Source: Enterococcus rivorum
Lineage (GTDB): Bacteria; Bacillota; Bacilli; Lactobacillales; Enterococcaceae
Length of the DNA stretch: 64,000 bases
Reading direction: 5' to 3'
NCBI RefSeq assembly: GCF_001742285.1
Contig: NZ_MIEK01000003.1
Span: forward strand, 33,169 to 97,168
Position numbers and translations under genes: made by a program. The notes beneath the pieces were generated by a model, which did no database searches, was not told the DNA's origin, and saw nothing but the letters and a program-made list of their open reading frames with translations. Below, piece by piece: positions 45,314 through 55,392 of the stretch (position 1 is its first letter; each line of letters opens with the position of its first letter).

Positions 45314-46531
45314 ATGGATAAATTATCTTTGAATGCAAAATTGAATAATTACAAAATGGTTGATGTAGTAAAGTATCTTACAGCTATCATGGTTATTTGT
45401 ATTCACTGTAGCGCTATTTTTCCCCAAGAGCAATTAAATTTTTTAATAAAGAATGTCGTCTGTCGAATAGCGGTTCCTTTTTTTTGTGTCAGTAGCGCCT
45501 ATTTTGTGCGAAAAGGTTCTTTTCACCAAGAAAACTATTTAGAAAAATACATAAAAACCTTAGGCAAGACTTATTTTATTTGGAGTCTAATTTTTATTCC
45601 TCTTGGTATTCTTTGGATTTATGAGCATTTGCAACTTTCAGGATTTGCTATAATTTTGGCCTTTATTTTTGGATTGATTCAAGTAGGCACCTACTATCAT
45701 TTGTGGTATATTCCTGCGCTTATTTTTTCATTATACTTTATTGATAAATCGCTAAAATACGTTTCCTATAAAATAATGTTTGTCATTTCTACGTTACTAT
45801 TTGTCTTTGGTAGCTTGGAAACCTACTATGGTTTTTTACCTCAAGGAGTATTGAAAGATACTTTTGATGCCGTTATTCATGTGTTTTTTACAACTAGAAC
45901 AGGACTTTTATTTGGATCCATTTTTGTTGTAACGGGTTATTTTATCTATGATTATCAGAAACAGTTGAGTTCTTTGTTGAAATATGTACCTAGCTTTACT
46001 GTATTATGTGGAGCATTACTTGTAGCAGAAGGATTTTTTTTATATAACTTTGAGCGATTAGATATGAACTTTTTACTAATGCTGGTTCCATTTAGTTTCT
46101 TCTTTTTTCTATGGATTCTATCTTTTCCAAAAGAAGTAAAAGTTGATACAAGGAAAATTCGTGAGTTATCAAAATATTACTATTTTATCCATCCCGTTTG
46201 TATTTTGCTCATTGAAGAGATGGGGGAAGTATTTAAGGTAGTAATTTTACAATCAGGTGTGATTAGTTATGTACTGATCATTTTATTGACTCATTTTTTG
46301 AGTACCATTATTATTGAGCTACAAAAAAAATCATGGAAGTATAGTTGGATACTTAGTGCTTCTTTTTTGGGAATGCTAGTTACAGTGATGGTCGAAATTC
46401 TTTTTTTCTTGTTTAAAGTCTATAGTATAGAAGCAAAAGTTGAAATAGCTCCATGTTTGTGGTTTATCTCTAGTTTGATGATCTACTTCCTATTGTTTAA
46501 AAATCAAAAGCTTTTTAAGGTGCTCATATAA
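45314..46531 (+). CDS. Acyltransferase-3 family membrane protein
   Basis: The 405-residue protein has about ten membrane helices and the acyltransferase-3 N-terminal pattern: VDVVKYLTAIMVICIHCSAIF with the conserved His, VCRIAVPFFCVSSAYFV, and YYHLWYIPALIFSLY. Members acetylate sugars of surface polymers or antibiotics. The ribosome site is weak (no clear GGAGG), so the start is less certain. Base composition is AT-rich like nearby gaps; it stands alone between ALDH and ldh. Confidence 0.8.
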   Translation: MDKLSLNAKLNNYKMVDVVKYLTAIMVICIHCSAIFPQEQLNFLIKNVVCRIAVPFFCVSSAYFVRKGSFHQENYLEKYIKTLGKTYFIWSLIFIPLGILWIYEHLQLSGFAIILAFIFGLIQVGTYYHLWYIPALIFSLYFIDKSLKYVSYKIMFVISTLLFVFGSLETYYGFLPQGVLKDTFDAVIHVFFTTRTGLLFGSIFVVTGYFIYDYQKQLSSLLKYVPSFTVLCGALLVAEGFFLYNFERLDMNFLLMLVPFSFFFFLWILSFPKEVKVDTRKIRELSKYYYFIHPVCILLIEEMGEVFKVVILQSGVISYVLIILLTHFLSTIIIELQKKSWKYSWILSASFLGMLVTVMVEILFFLFKVYSIEAKVEIAPCLWFISSLMIYFLLFKNQKLFKVLI

Positions 46532-46655
46532 AAAGATATCTGACTATCAGAAGAGGTTGGAGTACTATTTTATGAGGTATTACTGATGCTACTACAATCC
46601 AAAAAAATAGCAAGAAAAATTTGGTTCAGTAAAGTTGGGCTAAGAAAAATAGAAT

Positions 46656-46700
46656 AAACCGCCTGAAATCCACAGTTTAAAAGTGGATTTCAAGCGGTTT
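46656..46700 (-). terminator. Terminator of ldh
   Basis: AAACCGC and TGAAATCCAC (46656-46672) pair with GTGGATTTCA and GCGGTTT (46683-46700); on the minus strand TATTTTT follows. Confidence 0.7.
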
Positions 46701-46762
46701 GATTATCTTAAAACGAGTGATTCAGAGTTCTTTCTACCTAATTAAGCGTGGGGAGGTAAAAA

Positions 46763-47740
46763 TTACCCTTCTGCTTCAAATTTTTCAAAAGCTGAGTCAA
46801 TAACTTCTTTTAGAGCTGAGGCAGAAGCATTCATCCGATCTTTTTCAGAATCTGATAAAGGAATTTCAATGACTTGTTTAATTCCTTGGCGGTTAATAAC
46901 CGCAGGAGCACCAATATAGATGTCTTTTTGTCCATATTCGCCATCTAAATAGACTGAAAGAGGGAAGACAGAGTTTTCATCATCTAAGATTGCTTTTGTG
47001 ATACGAGCCAAGGCAACTGCAATCCCATAGAAAGTAGCCCCTTTTTTGTCAATAATGGAATAAGCCGCATCTCTTACGTTAAAGAATAAATTAACCATTG
47101 CTTCTTCATCAACATCAGGATTGCTTTTAACCCATTCATAAATCTGTAGGCCAGCCACGTTTGCATGAGACCAAACAGGAAATTCTGTATCTCCGTGTTC
47201 TCCTAAAATGTAGGCATGGACATTACGTGCGTCTACGTCTACTAACTCAGCAATCGCTTGACGAAAACGTGCTGAATCCAATGAAGTACCGGAACCAATC
47301 ACTCGCTCTTTAGGAAATCCTGAAAATTTCCAAGTAGAATAAGTTAAAATATCAACAGGATTTGCTGCAACTAAAAAGATGCCGTTGAACCCAGAATCTA
47401 CGATAGAAGTTACAATTTCTTTATTGATTCTTAAATTTTTATGAACAAGATCAATCCGTGTTTCACCAGGTTTTTGCGGTGCTCCAGCAGTTAAGACAAC
47501 GATATCGGCATCGTGACAATCATCATAGGTTGCTGCATAGATTTTTTTGGGAGAAGTAAAGGCTAGGGCATGTGATAGATCAGCTGCGTCTCCTTCTGTT
47601 TTCTTTACGTTTATATCAATAATCCCAAGTTCTTGAGCAATATTTTGAGTGACAAGAGCAAAAGCGTAACTAGAACCGACAGCGCCGTCCCCTACTAGAA
47701 TAACTTTTTGATGGTCTTTATTTATTGCAGATGCAGTCAT
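46763..47740 (-). CDS. ldh: L-lactate dehydrogenase
   Basis: The 325-residue NAD-dependent enzyme turns pyruvate into L-lactate, the main fermentation end step. [12 protein letters not shown] near 20 binds [15 protein letters not shown] near 95 holds the substrate loop, and [14 protein letters not shown] carries the catalytic His near 190. The sequence closely resembles enterococcal Ldh-1. The ATG at 47740 lies nine bases after GAAAGGA; the GTG/ATG at 47749 is too close. Promoter at 47779-47807. Confidence 0.95.
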   Translation of the reverse strand: MTASAINKDHQKVILVGDGAVGSSYAFALVTQNIAQELGIIDINVKKTEGDAADLSHALAFTSPKKIYAATYDDCHDADIVVLTAGAPQKPGETRIDLVHKNLRINKEIVTSIVDSGFNGIFLVAANPVDILTYSTWKFSGFPKERVIGSGTSLDSARFRQAIAELVDVDARNVHAYILGEHGDTEFPVWSHANVAGLQIYEWVKSNPDVDEEAMVNLFFNVRDAAYSIIDKKGATFYGIAVALARITKAILDDENSVFPLSVYLDGEYGQKDIYIGAPAVINRQGIKQVIEIPLSDSEKDRMNASASALKEVIDSAFEKFEAEG

Positions 47741-47778
47741 GTGTACCATTCCTTTCAGGTAATTGTTTTGTTACAGAA

Positions 47779-47807
47779 ATACTAACATCTTTTAATATTT
47801 TTGTCAC
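47779..47807 (-). promoter_or_regulatory. ldh promoter
   Basis: On the minus strand: GTGACA (47807-47802), 17-base spacer, TAGTAT (47784-47779). Confidence 0.6.
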
Positions 47808-48164
47808 GTAAATTCATTCGATAGTAGTACAGTTTTTTTTGCTGTTTCATTTTTGGGGTTTTATAAGCATTTATTTGTTTTATTACAATTTTAGGGTAGA
47901 TTTTGACTATTTGAGACTGTTTAGAAACTTTTAAGGGATGAAATGATACGAGAACAGGAGTTTTTGTGTTATACTTATAAAAATAAAACTGGGCAGAGGA
48001 TTCTCCTGCTCAGGTATTTTGGCGTCTAAGGGTAGATGAAAAAAAGATATGGGCTACTTTATAGAGCGATAGTAGATAGAAATAGAGAATTTTGCTAGTC
48101 AGGATGACTACTGTATTTCATTTGAAAAAATAGTAGGGAAGTCTTGCTTAAAGGAGGAATAAAA
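47808..48164 (+). other. Gap with the pth promoter and leader
   Basis: No gene is seen. An extended -10 (TGTTATACT, hexamer 47970-47975) probably starts the pth-mfd transcript with a leader of about 180 bases; a GC-richer imperfect hairpin (about 47990-48018, GGGCAGAGGA/TCCTGCTC) sits at its 5' end. Confidence 0.45.
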
Positions 48165-48731
48165 ATGAAAATGATTGTTGGGCTGGGCAACCCCGGTACG
48201 AAATATCAAGAGACTAAACATAATATTGGATTTATTACTATAGATGAAATTGCTCATCGTGTTGGAGCAACATTTAATAAAAGTCAATTTGAAGCAGATA
48301 TTGCTGAATTTTTTATAGGTACAGAAAAGATAATGCTTGTAAAACCGTTGACTTTTATGAATGAATCAGGCCGTTCAGTCGGACCTTTGATGACGTATTA
48401 TGGTATTTCAGAGGAAGAGTTGATTGTTATTTATGATGATTTAGATTTAGACATCGGGAAGATTAGGCTAAGGGAAAAAGGTGGTGCAGGTGGTCATAAT
48501 GGAATCAAAAGCTTGATCGCTCATTTAGACACCAATGTTTTTCCTAGAATCAAAGTCGGAATTGGTCGTCCTTTAGGAAATACAACCGTTGTACATCATG
48601 TGTTAAGTGGTTTTCCAAAGGATAAACATGAAGAAATTTTAATTGCTGTTAAAAAAGCTGCAGACGCGGCAATTTACAGTTGTGAAGGACATAGTTTTAT
48701 TGATACTATGAACCAATTTAATGGAAAATAA
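48165..48731 (+). CDS. pth: Peptidyl-tRNA hydrolase
   Basis: The 188-residue enzyme frees tRNA from prematurely released peptidyl-tRNA. Catalytic His19 is in ETKHNIGF, Asn9 in GLGNPG, with FMNESGRSV and the GGHNGIKS loop. Length is normal. ATG 48165 follows AAAGGAGGAA. It heads the pth-mfd run typical of Bacilli. Confidence 0.96.
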   Translation: MKMIVGLGNPGTKYQETKHNIGFITIDEIAHRVGATFNKSQFEADIAEFFIGTEKIMLVKPLTFMNESGRSVGPLMTYYGISEEELIVIYDDLDLDIGKIRLREKGGAGGHNGIKSLIAHLDTNVFPRIKVGIGRPLGNTTVVHHVLSGFPKDKHEEILIAVKKAADAAIYSCEGHSFIDTMNQFNGK

Positions 48732-48790
48732 AGTTAAGGCTACGGATGGTATGTTAATGAAAAGAGCCATTGCAAAAGGAGGAGTTTGCT

Positions 48791-51700
48791 ATGAATATTA
48801 TTAAAAGAATTGCCCAAAGTGAAACCGTTCAATCATGGCAAAACCAACTAACGAATAACACAAGACAATTGATGACTGGTTTGGCTGGCTCAGCTAAAAC
48901 GTTAGTCATGACCAGTGGTTACAAAAAGAAAAAGAAAAAAGTTGTTGTTGCTGTACCTAATTTGTATTACGCTAACCAATTAGTAGAAGATTTTAGAAAT
49001 GTACTTTCTGATGAAGAAGTACATCTATTTCCTGTTGATGAGGTACTTTCTGCTGAAATGGCCTTCTCATCTCCAGAAGCTCGGGCTGAAAGAGTCGCTA
49101 CATTAAATTTTTTATTAACGAATCAACCAGGAATTATCGTAGTTCCAGTTGCAGGATTAAGAAAATATTTACCAAGTAAAGAAACTTGGGAACAAGGACA
49201 GCTTTATTGGGAAATAGGCACAGAAGTAGAATTAGACGTGATTGCTAAAAAACTAGTTCTAATGGGCTATGAGCGTCAAGCTTTAGTAGGGAAACCTGGG
49301 GAGTTTAGTATTCGAGGTAGTATCATTGACGTTTATCCGCTAAATTCTGAACATCCGATTCGAGCAGAACTGTTTGATATTGAAATTGACTCTTTACGTT
49401 TTTTTGAAGCTGATACACAAAGATCTGTTTCAACAATTGAAGGCGTGACTATTTCACCAACGACCGATTTGGTTTTTTCAAAGAATGATTTAACTCAAGG
49501 GGTGAATCGTTTAGGTGAAGCACTAGAAAAAAGACTGTCAGTTGCTAAAGATAAAACTGAAACTGAGTTTTTACAAGAGTATTTTGGACAACTTATTTCT
49601 TCATGGGAACAAGGAATTCCCACAGATACAGCTCATTATTATACTGATTTTTTATATGAAGAGAAAACAACTTTGCTAGATTATTTACCTGAGGATGGGT
49701 TACTCTTTATAGATGATTATTCTCGAATCTTGGAAACAGAGCGCGAAATAATTCGCGAAGAAGGCGAATGGCAAATACTGAAACTGGAAGAGATGCGAGT
49801 ATTTTCAGAACAAACTTTTGGGATAAGTCTCCATGATCAGTTAAGAGAAAAAGCATTTACCACAACTTATTTTTCTTTATTCCAAAAAGGAATGGGCAAT
49901 TTAAAATTTCAGGCCGTTCATCCGTTTCAATATCGTTCGATGCAGCAGTTCTTTGGTCAAATGCCCTTGTTAAAAACGGAAATGGATCGTTGGCAAAAAC
50001 AAGGACAGACTGTGATAGTTTTTGTTCCAACGAAAGAACGAAGTAAAAAAGTAGAAGAATTATTTAAAGATTTTGATATTTCAAGTGTCACAGTTTCTAA
50101 TGAAAAGATTATTGAAGGGCAAATCCAGATTACAGAGGGTATGTTACAAAGTGGATTTGAAATGCCTAAAGAAAAATTAGTCGTTTTAACTGAAAAAGAA
50201 ATTTTTCATACAACAACTAAGAAACGAGCACGTCGTCAAACCATTTCCAATGCAGAACGACTAAAGAGTTATAGTGAGTTAAAAACAGGGGACTATGTCG
50301 TTCATGCAAATCATGGGATTGGTAAATATGTTGGGATGCAAACGCTAGAGGTTGATGGTGTTCATCAAGACTACATCACTATTTTATACCAAAATGACGA
50401 TAAGCTATTTATTCCCGTAACACAGTTAAATTTAATTCAGAAATTTGTTGCAGCTGAAGCAAAATCTCCTAAAATCAATAAATTAGGTGGCAGTGAGTGG
50501 ACGAAAACTAAGAGGAAAGTAACCTCAAAAATAGAGGATATCGCGGATGATTTGATCCAATTATATGCGGATAGAGAGTCTGAAAAAGGCTATGCATTCC
50601 CACCTGATGATGCCTACCAAAAAGAATTTGAGGATGCTTTTCCATACTCAGAAACAGACGACCAGTTACGAAGTGCAGCTGAAATCAAACATGACATGGA
50701 GAAAACAAGACCTATGGATCGTTTGTTAGTTGGGGATGTTGGCTACGGGAAAACCGAAGTAGCGTTGCGAGCAGCCTTTAAAGCAATTAGTAATAATAAA
50801 CAAGTGGCCTTTTTAGTTCCTACAACGATACTGGCCCAACAGCATTATGAAACGATGTTAGAACGATTTGAAGGATTTCCAATAGAAGTTGGTTTACTTA
50901 GTCGTTTCAGAACAAAAAAGCAACAAAATGAAACCATTGAAAAAATCAAACATGGCCAAATTGATATTGTGATAGGAACGCATCGGCTACTTTCTAAAGA
51001 TGTTATCTTTAGTGATCTTGGTCTATTAGTTATCGATGAAGAACAACGTTTTGGCGTAAAACATAAAGAAAGATTGAAGCAATTACGTTCTCAAGTAGAT
51101 GTTTTAACACTAACGGCGACACCTATCCCTCGAACGCTTCATATGTCTATGCTAGGTGTACGAGATCTTTCTGTAATTGAGACTCCGCCAGAAAATCGCT
51201 ACCCAATTCAAACCTATGTTATGGAAAACAATCCAGGAGCGATCCGAGAAGCGATTGAACGGGAAATGGCTAGAGATGGACAAGTATTTTATTTATATAA
51301 CCGAGTCGATACCATTGAACAAAAAGTAGAAGAAATCCAAGCGTTAGTGCCAGAAGCCAGAATTGCCTATGCACATGGTCAGATGACAGAAGTTCAATTA
51401 GAAAATACGTTGTTTGATTTTATTGAAAGGCAATATGACGTTTTAGTCACTACAACAATTATTGAAACTGGTGTGGATATACCAAATGCCAATACTTTGT
51501 TTGTTGAAAATGCCGATTATATGGGTTTATCCACACTCTACCAGCTTCGCGGACGAGTAGGACGAAGCAATCGAGTGGCCTATGCTTACTTTATGTATGA
51601 GCAACAAAAAATTCTGAACGAAGTCAGCGAAAAGCGTTTGGAAGCTATTAAAGATTTTACTGAATTAGGCTCAGGCTTTAAAATTGCGATGCGTGATTTA

Positions 51701-52333
51701 TCTATTCGTGGAGCAGGGAACTTGTTAGGAGCACAGCAACATGGCTTTATTGATTCAGTTGGATTTGATATGTATGCTCAAATGCTTTCAGAAGCTGTTG
51801 CACGTAAACAAGGGAAAAATATTCAAGATCAAAAAACTTCAGTAGAAATTGATTTAGGAATTGACGCGTATTTGCCGTCAGAGTATATTACAGATGAGCG
51901 CCAAAAAATCGAAATTTATAAACGCATTCGTCAGCTAGAAAATATGGATATGTATGAAGAATTAGAAGCTGATTTGTTAGATCGCTTTGGTGAGTATCCA
52001 AATGAAGTTGCTCATTTATTGACAACCGGACAGATTAAAATGAATGGAGACCGAGCGTTAATTGAAACAATTCGAAAAATAAACCAAGAAGTGAAGTTTA
52101 CCTTAAGTAAAATTGGTACGAAAACATTCAATGTGGAACAAATTTTTGAAGCTTTAACCGCAACAAAATTAAAGGCTGATTTGGCCGTAGAAAAAGAAAA
52201 AATGACTATTCGCTTAAAAATTCCAGTGGATATGAAAGAAGCAATTTACCTTCAAGAAGTTGCTGCCTTTACGAAAGCTTTGAGACAAGAAAAATACAAG
52301 AGTACAGCAGTGGCAGAAGTAGAGGGAGCTTAA
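48791..52333 (+). CDS. mfd: Transcription-repair coupling factor
   Basis: The 1180-residue Mfd removes RNA polymerase stalled at DNA damage and recruits UvrABC. The UvrB-homology part is at the N-terminus, the RNA-polymerase interaction domain near 490-560 (TGDYVVHANHGIGKY), and RecG-like motor motifs follow: GDVGYGKTEVA (Walker A) and DEEQRFG (DEEQ box), with TATPIPRT and the TRG motif region. ATG 48791 follows AAAGGAGGAG. Confidence 0.96.
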   Translation: MNIIKRIAQSETVQSWQNQLTNNTRQLMTGLAGSAKTLVMTSGYKKKKKKVVVAVPNLYYANQLVEDFRNVLSDEEVHLFPVDEVLSAEMAFSSPEARAERVATLNFLLTNQPGIIVVPVAGLRKYLPSKETWEQGQLYWEIGTEVELDVIAKKLVLMGYERQALVGKPGEFSIRGSIIDVYPLNSEHPIRAELFDIEIDSLRFFEADTQRSVSTIEGVTISPTTDLVFSKNDLTQGVNRLGEALEKRLSVAKDKTETEFLQEYFGQLISSWEQGIPTDTAHYYTDFLYEEKTTLLDYLPEDGLLFIDDYSRILETEREIIREEGEWQILKLEEMRVFSEQTFGISLHDQLREKAFTTTYFSLFQKGMGNLKFQAVHPFQYRSMQQFFGQMPLLKTEMDRWQKQGQTVIVFVPTKERSKKVEELFKDFDISSVTVSNEKIIEGQIQITEGMLQSGFEMPKEKLVVLTEKEIFHTTTKKRARRQTISNAERLKSYSELKTGDYVVHANHGIGKYVGMQTLEVDGVHQDYITILYQNDDKLFIPVTQLNLIQKFVAAEAKSPKINKLGGSEWTKTKRKVTSKIEDIADDLIQLYADRESEKGYAFPPDDAYQKEFEDAFPYSETDDQLRSAAEIKHDMEKTRPMDRLLVGDVGYGKTEVALRAAFKAISNNKQVAFLVPTTILAQQHYETMLERFEGFPIEVGLLSRFRTKKQQNETIEKIKHGQIDIVIGTHRLLSKDVIFSDLGLLVIDEEQRFGVKHKERLKQLRSQVDVLTLTATPIPRTLHMSMLGVRDLSVIETPPENRYPIQTYVMENNPGAIREAIEREMARDGQVFYLYNRVDTIEQKVEEIQALVPEARIAYAHGQMTEVQLENTLFDFIERQYDVLVTTTIIETGVDIPNANTLFVENADYMGLSTLYQLRGRVGRSNRVAYAYFMYEQQKILNEVSEKRLEAIKDFTELGSGFKIAMRDLSIRGAGNLLGAQQHGFIDSVGFDMYAQMLSEAVARKQGKNIQDQKTSVEIDLGIDAYLPSEYITDERQKIEIYKRIRQLENMDMYEELEADLLDRFGEYPNEVAHLLTTGQIKMNGDRALIETIRKINQEVKFTLSKIGTKTFNVEQIFEALTATKLKADLAVEKEKMTIRLKIPVDMKEAIYLQEVAAFTKALRQEKYKSTAVAEVEGA

Positions 52334-52383
52334 CGAAAAAAAGATTGTTTTAGTTAACGATCAACTACAAGGAGGGCTAGACA

Positions 52384-53970
52384 ATGGCTCATAAAGAGAT
52401 GCGAAAAATGATGCAAGGGGCAATGATCTTAACCATTGCGTCATTTATAGCGAAATTATTGAGTGCGGTCTACCGCGTTCCTTTTCAAAATTTTGTTGGG
52501 GATGAAGGCTTTTACGTTTATCAACAAGTTTACCCAATCTATGGAATTGCCATGACATTGGCTTTGTCTGGGTTTCCACAGTTTATTTCTAAGATAGTTG
52601 CAGAGCAGAGAGAGCCTAGTAACCAAAAAAAAATCCTACAGCAACTCTATCCCTTTGTTTTCTTTTTAGCATTAATTTGTTGGGGAATACTATTTCTAGG
52701 TAGCCAGTTTATTGCAGAACTAATGGGAGATGCCCAACTAAGTCCCCTAATTAAAGTTGTTTCCTTTACATTTTTATTAATTCCTGTTCTTTCGTTTTAT
52801 CGAGGGAATTTTCAAGGGCATCTTTTAATGACACCCAGTGCCATCTCTCAGGTATTGGAACAACTAGTCCGAGTATTTGTAATCTTAGTTGCTGCCTATT
52901 CTTTTTCCACATTTGGTTGGTCTGTATATAAAACGGGAACTGTGGCGATGGCGGGGTCATTATTTGGTGGCGTAGTTGCAGTTGGTATTCTTTGGTATTA
53001 TGATCATAAAGTACGCGTCGGAAGTTCCGCATATTTGACTCAGTGGAGGTTTGAGAAAGATTCTAAGACCTTATTCCAGCGACTTTTACTAGAGGGTGGT
53101 TTAGTATCAGTCTATAGCGCTTTTTTGATTTTCTTTCAACTAGTAGATTCTTTTTTTGTAAAAAATGCATTAGTAATTTCTGGTTTAAGTGATTCAGCTG
53201 CTAAAATTGAAAAAGGGATTTATGATCGGGGACAACCAATCGTTCAATTAGGATTGGTTGTAGCGTTAGCACTGAGTTCTACTTTTTTACCTGTACTTAC
53301 AAAATATTTTATCCAAGAGGAAGACGATCGGTTTTTACAAGCCTCAAAAGTTTTTTTGCGATTCACGACTACAGTTGCAACCGCCGCTTCAGTTGGATTA
53401 GCGCTCTTACTACCCTATATGAATTTCACTTTATTTAAAGATTACAATGGCAATGGAGTCTTAGGTGTTTATGTGTGTTCGATTGCGTTTATGGCTGTTA
53501 TTCAAGCCTACCAAAGTATTCAACAAAGTAGAAATAAATTTAATTCAGCAATGATAGCTGCGGGAGCTGGTTTGTTGATTAAGGGATTACTGACCAGTAT
53601 CTTGACCCAATTATTAGGTACTATGGGAGCGAGCATTTCAACGATTTTAGGTTTGATGGTAACGTTAATCTTTATAGTATATTTTTCAAACAAGGAGATT
53701 AATCGCTTCACGGTAGAACATGGTTTTTTGAAAAAGTTAATGATTAGTATTGGAATAATGATGGTTGTTTTATTACTTTATCAAGGGGTTATTGCCATCC
53801 TTATTAATCGAATTGATCATCGCGGGCAAGCCTTAATGGTGACTCTTATAGGAGTAGCCCTCGGCGGCAGTACATTTATTTATACAATCATCAAGATACA
53901 ACTATTTACTGTACGAGAATGGCTAATGCTACCATTTGGAGCAAAATTATTACGAATGAAAAAGAGGTAG
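52384..53970 (+). CDS. MurJ/SpoVB-type polysaccharide or lipid II flippase
   Basis: The 528-residue protein has about 14 membrane helices in the MOP/MATE superfamily, starting [44 protein letters not shown], which is typical of the YabM/SpoVB/YtgP group. It likely flips a lipid-linked cell-wall precursor. Position between mfd and the S4 gene matches yabM of Bacillus. Strong AAGGAGG. Confidence 0.88.
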   Translation: MAHKEMRKMMQGAMILTIASFIAKLLSAVYRVPFQNFVGDEGFYVYQQVYPIYGIAMTLALSGFPQFISKIVAEQREPSNQKKILQQLYPFVFFLALICWGILFLGSQFIAELMGDAQLSPLIKVVSFTFLLIPVLSFYRGNFQGHLLMTPSAISQVLEQLVRVFVILVAAYSFSTFGWSVYKTGTVAMAGSLFGGVVAVGILWYYDHKVRVGSSAYLTQWRFEKDSKTLFQRLLLEGGLVSVYSAFLIFFQLVDSFFVKNALVISGLSDSAAKIEKGIYDRGQPIVQLGLVVALALSSTFLPVLTKYFIQEEDDRFLQASKVFLRFTTTVATAASVGLALLLPYMNFTLFKDYNGNGVLGVYVCSIAFMAVIQAYQSIQQSRNKFNSAMIAAGAGLLIKGLLTSILTQLLGTMGASISTILGLMVTLIFIVYFSNKEINRFTVEHGFLKKLMISIGIMMVVLLLYQGVIAILINRIDHRGQALMVTLIGVALGGSTFIYTIIKIQLFTVREWLMLPFGAKLLRMKKR

Positions 53971-53974
53971 GAAG

Positions 53975-54250
53975 ATGAGATTAGATAAGTTTTTAAAAGT
54001 ATCAAGAATTATTAAAAGAAGAACCGTAGCAAAAGAAGTCGCTGACAAAGGCAGAATACAAGTAAATGGTATTTTGGCAAAATCATCAAGTAATGTGAAA
54101 ATAGGCGATCAAATCAAGATTCAATTTGGCAACAAAACACTGGAAATAGAAGTACTTGAGCTGCATGATTCAACCAAAAAAGAAGATGCAGAAAAAATGT
54201 ATCAAGTCATTTCTGAAACTAGAGTTGAAAATACTACTAAATTAGATTAG
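53975..54250 (+). CDS. rqcP: S4-domain protein RqcP (YabO-like)
   Basis: The 91-residue protein is a single S4 RNA-binding domain ([32 protein letters not shown]). RqcP/YabO helps RqcH add alanine tails to peptides on split 50S ribosomes in ribosome quality control. It begins four bases after the flippase stop, as in Bacillus. Confidence 0.92.
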   Translation: MRLDKFLKVSRIIKRRTVAKEVADKGRIQVNGILAKSSSNVKIGDQIKIQFGNKTLEIEVLELHDSTKKEDAEKMYQVISETRVENTTKLD

Positions 54251-54276
54251 ACAACGTTCTTAGATGTTGGTATAAT
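54248..54276 (+). promoter_or_regulatory. Promoter before divIC
   Basis: TAGACA (54248-54253), 17-base spacer, TATAAT (54271-54276) preceded by TTGG. It gives divIC a start independent of the upstream operon. Confidence 0.65.
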
Positions 54277-54314
54277 AAAGCGGACAATCTAAAAAAGCGA
54301 GTGGAGCGAAGCAG

Positions 54315-54779
54315 ATGGGAAAAAACAATAATGACTTAGAAAAAGTTGCTGCTATTGATAATGAATACACCAAAGAGCAATATGCTGAGTTTCAAAAACA
54401 GCACAAACAGCTGATTTTTCGACGTCGTCGTTTAGCTGTTATCTTTCTTATCGCATTTGTGATTTTTGCATTTTCAGGTTTTCAGTTAATGAAAGATTAT
54501 CAAAAACTCAGTGATTTTAAAAAGCAAAAAGTAGAAACAGTTGCAGAATCTGGTGAAATGGATAATAAATTGAAACGATTGGAACAAGATGTGGCCTTAT
54601 TGAAAGATGAGGACTATGTTGCTAAATTAGCCCGTAGCCGCTATTATTTTTCTAAAGAAGGCGAACAAATCTACGCTGTGCCAGAGCTAAATGGAACTGC
54701 TTATTCCAACAATGAATCAAAACAACAATCTTCATCATCAGAAGAGAGTCAACCACAGTCTCATTCATCAAGTAACTAA
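54315..54779 (+). CDS. divIC: Septum formation protein DivIC/FtsB family
   Basis: The 154-residue bitopic protein has a basic N-terminal cytoplasmic part, one membrane helix (LAVIFLIAFVIFAFSGFQL, about 37-57), an extracellular coiled coil (LSDFKKQKVE...LKRLEQDVALLKD) and the DEDYVAKLARSRYYFSKEGE motif of the family, then a Ser/Gln tail. It works with DivIB and FtsL in the divisome. The start follows GTGGAGCGAAG. Confidence 0.92.
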   Translation: MGKNNNDLEKVAAIDNEYTKEQYAEFQKQHKQLIFRRRRLAVIFLIAFVIFAFSGFQLMKDYQKLSDFKKQKVETVAESGEMDNKLKRLEQDVALLKDEDYVAKLARSRYYFSKEGEQIYAVPELNGTAYSNNESKQQSSSSEESQPQSHSSSN

Positions 54780-54836
54780 CTTGGGATAGAGAACTGAATA
54801 ATATAATTAGGGTAAATTAGGAGGAACATTTTTTTT

Positions 54837-55292
54837 ATGTCAATCGAAATAGGAGCTAAGTTGCCAGGGAAAGTGTCAGGGATTACGAATTTTGGTGCTT
54901 TTATCGATTTAGGAGAAGGCAAAACAGGGTTAGTGCATATCAGCGAAGTGTCAAATGGATTTATTAAAGATATTCATGATGTATTAACAGTGGGAGACGA
55001 AGTAACCGTTAAAGTAACTTCCGTTGGTGACGATGGTAAAATCGGCTTGTCTATTCGTAAAGCGCAAGAACAACCAGCAGAACCAAAACGTGAGTTCCAA
55101 CGTCGTGATAATCATGATAGAGGACAAAGACCGGCACCTAAAAAACAATTTACAAGAGCACAGCCAACAAATACAAAACAAGATTTTGATACGTTGATGA
55201 GTTCATTTTTAAAAGATAGTGACGATCGTTTATCTTCATTGAAGAGAAACACTGAGGGCAAACGTGGTGGTCGTGGTGGCCGCCGCAACTAA
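54837..55292 (+). CDS. yabR: S1-domain RNA-binding protein (YabR-like)
   Basis: The 151-residue protein has an N-terminal S1 domain (GAKLPGKVSGITNFGAFIDLGEGKTGLVHISEVS, 6-40) and a basic Arg/Gly-rich tail. YabR-type S1 proteins bind RNA and sit between divIC and tilS; function is uncertain. TAGGAGGAA is about 12 bases before the ATG. Confidence 0.9.
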   Translation: MSIEIGAKLPGKVSGITNFGAFIDLGEGKTGLVHISEVSNGFIKDIHDVLTVGDEVTVKVTSVGDDGKIGLSIRKAQEQPAEPKREFQRRDNHDRGQRPAPKKQFTRAQPTNTKQDFDTLMSSFLKDSDDRLSSLKRNTEGKRGGRGGRRN

Positions 55293-55303
55293 ATAGAAAT
55301 ATA

Positions 55304-55327
55304 AGCTGAGCGAAAGCTCGGCTTTTC
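55304..55327 (+). terminator. Small terminator after yabR
   Basis: AGCTGAGC (55304-55311), loop GAAA, GCTCGGCT (55316-55323), then TTTTC. Confidence 0.6.
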
Positions 55328-55392
55328 TGTTTAGCTTAATGGTGCTTCGTCAAAAAAATAAAACAAGCATTTTCTGAAAGCGAGGAAAGAAT

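Noticed and set aside
47765..47785. Rex operator in front of ldh (TGTTA...TAACA)
   Set aside because: The half-sites are nine bases apart rather than the spacing of the Rex site TTGTTA-N6-TAACAA.
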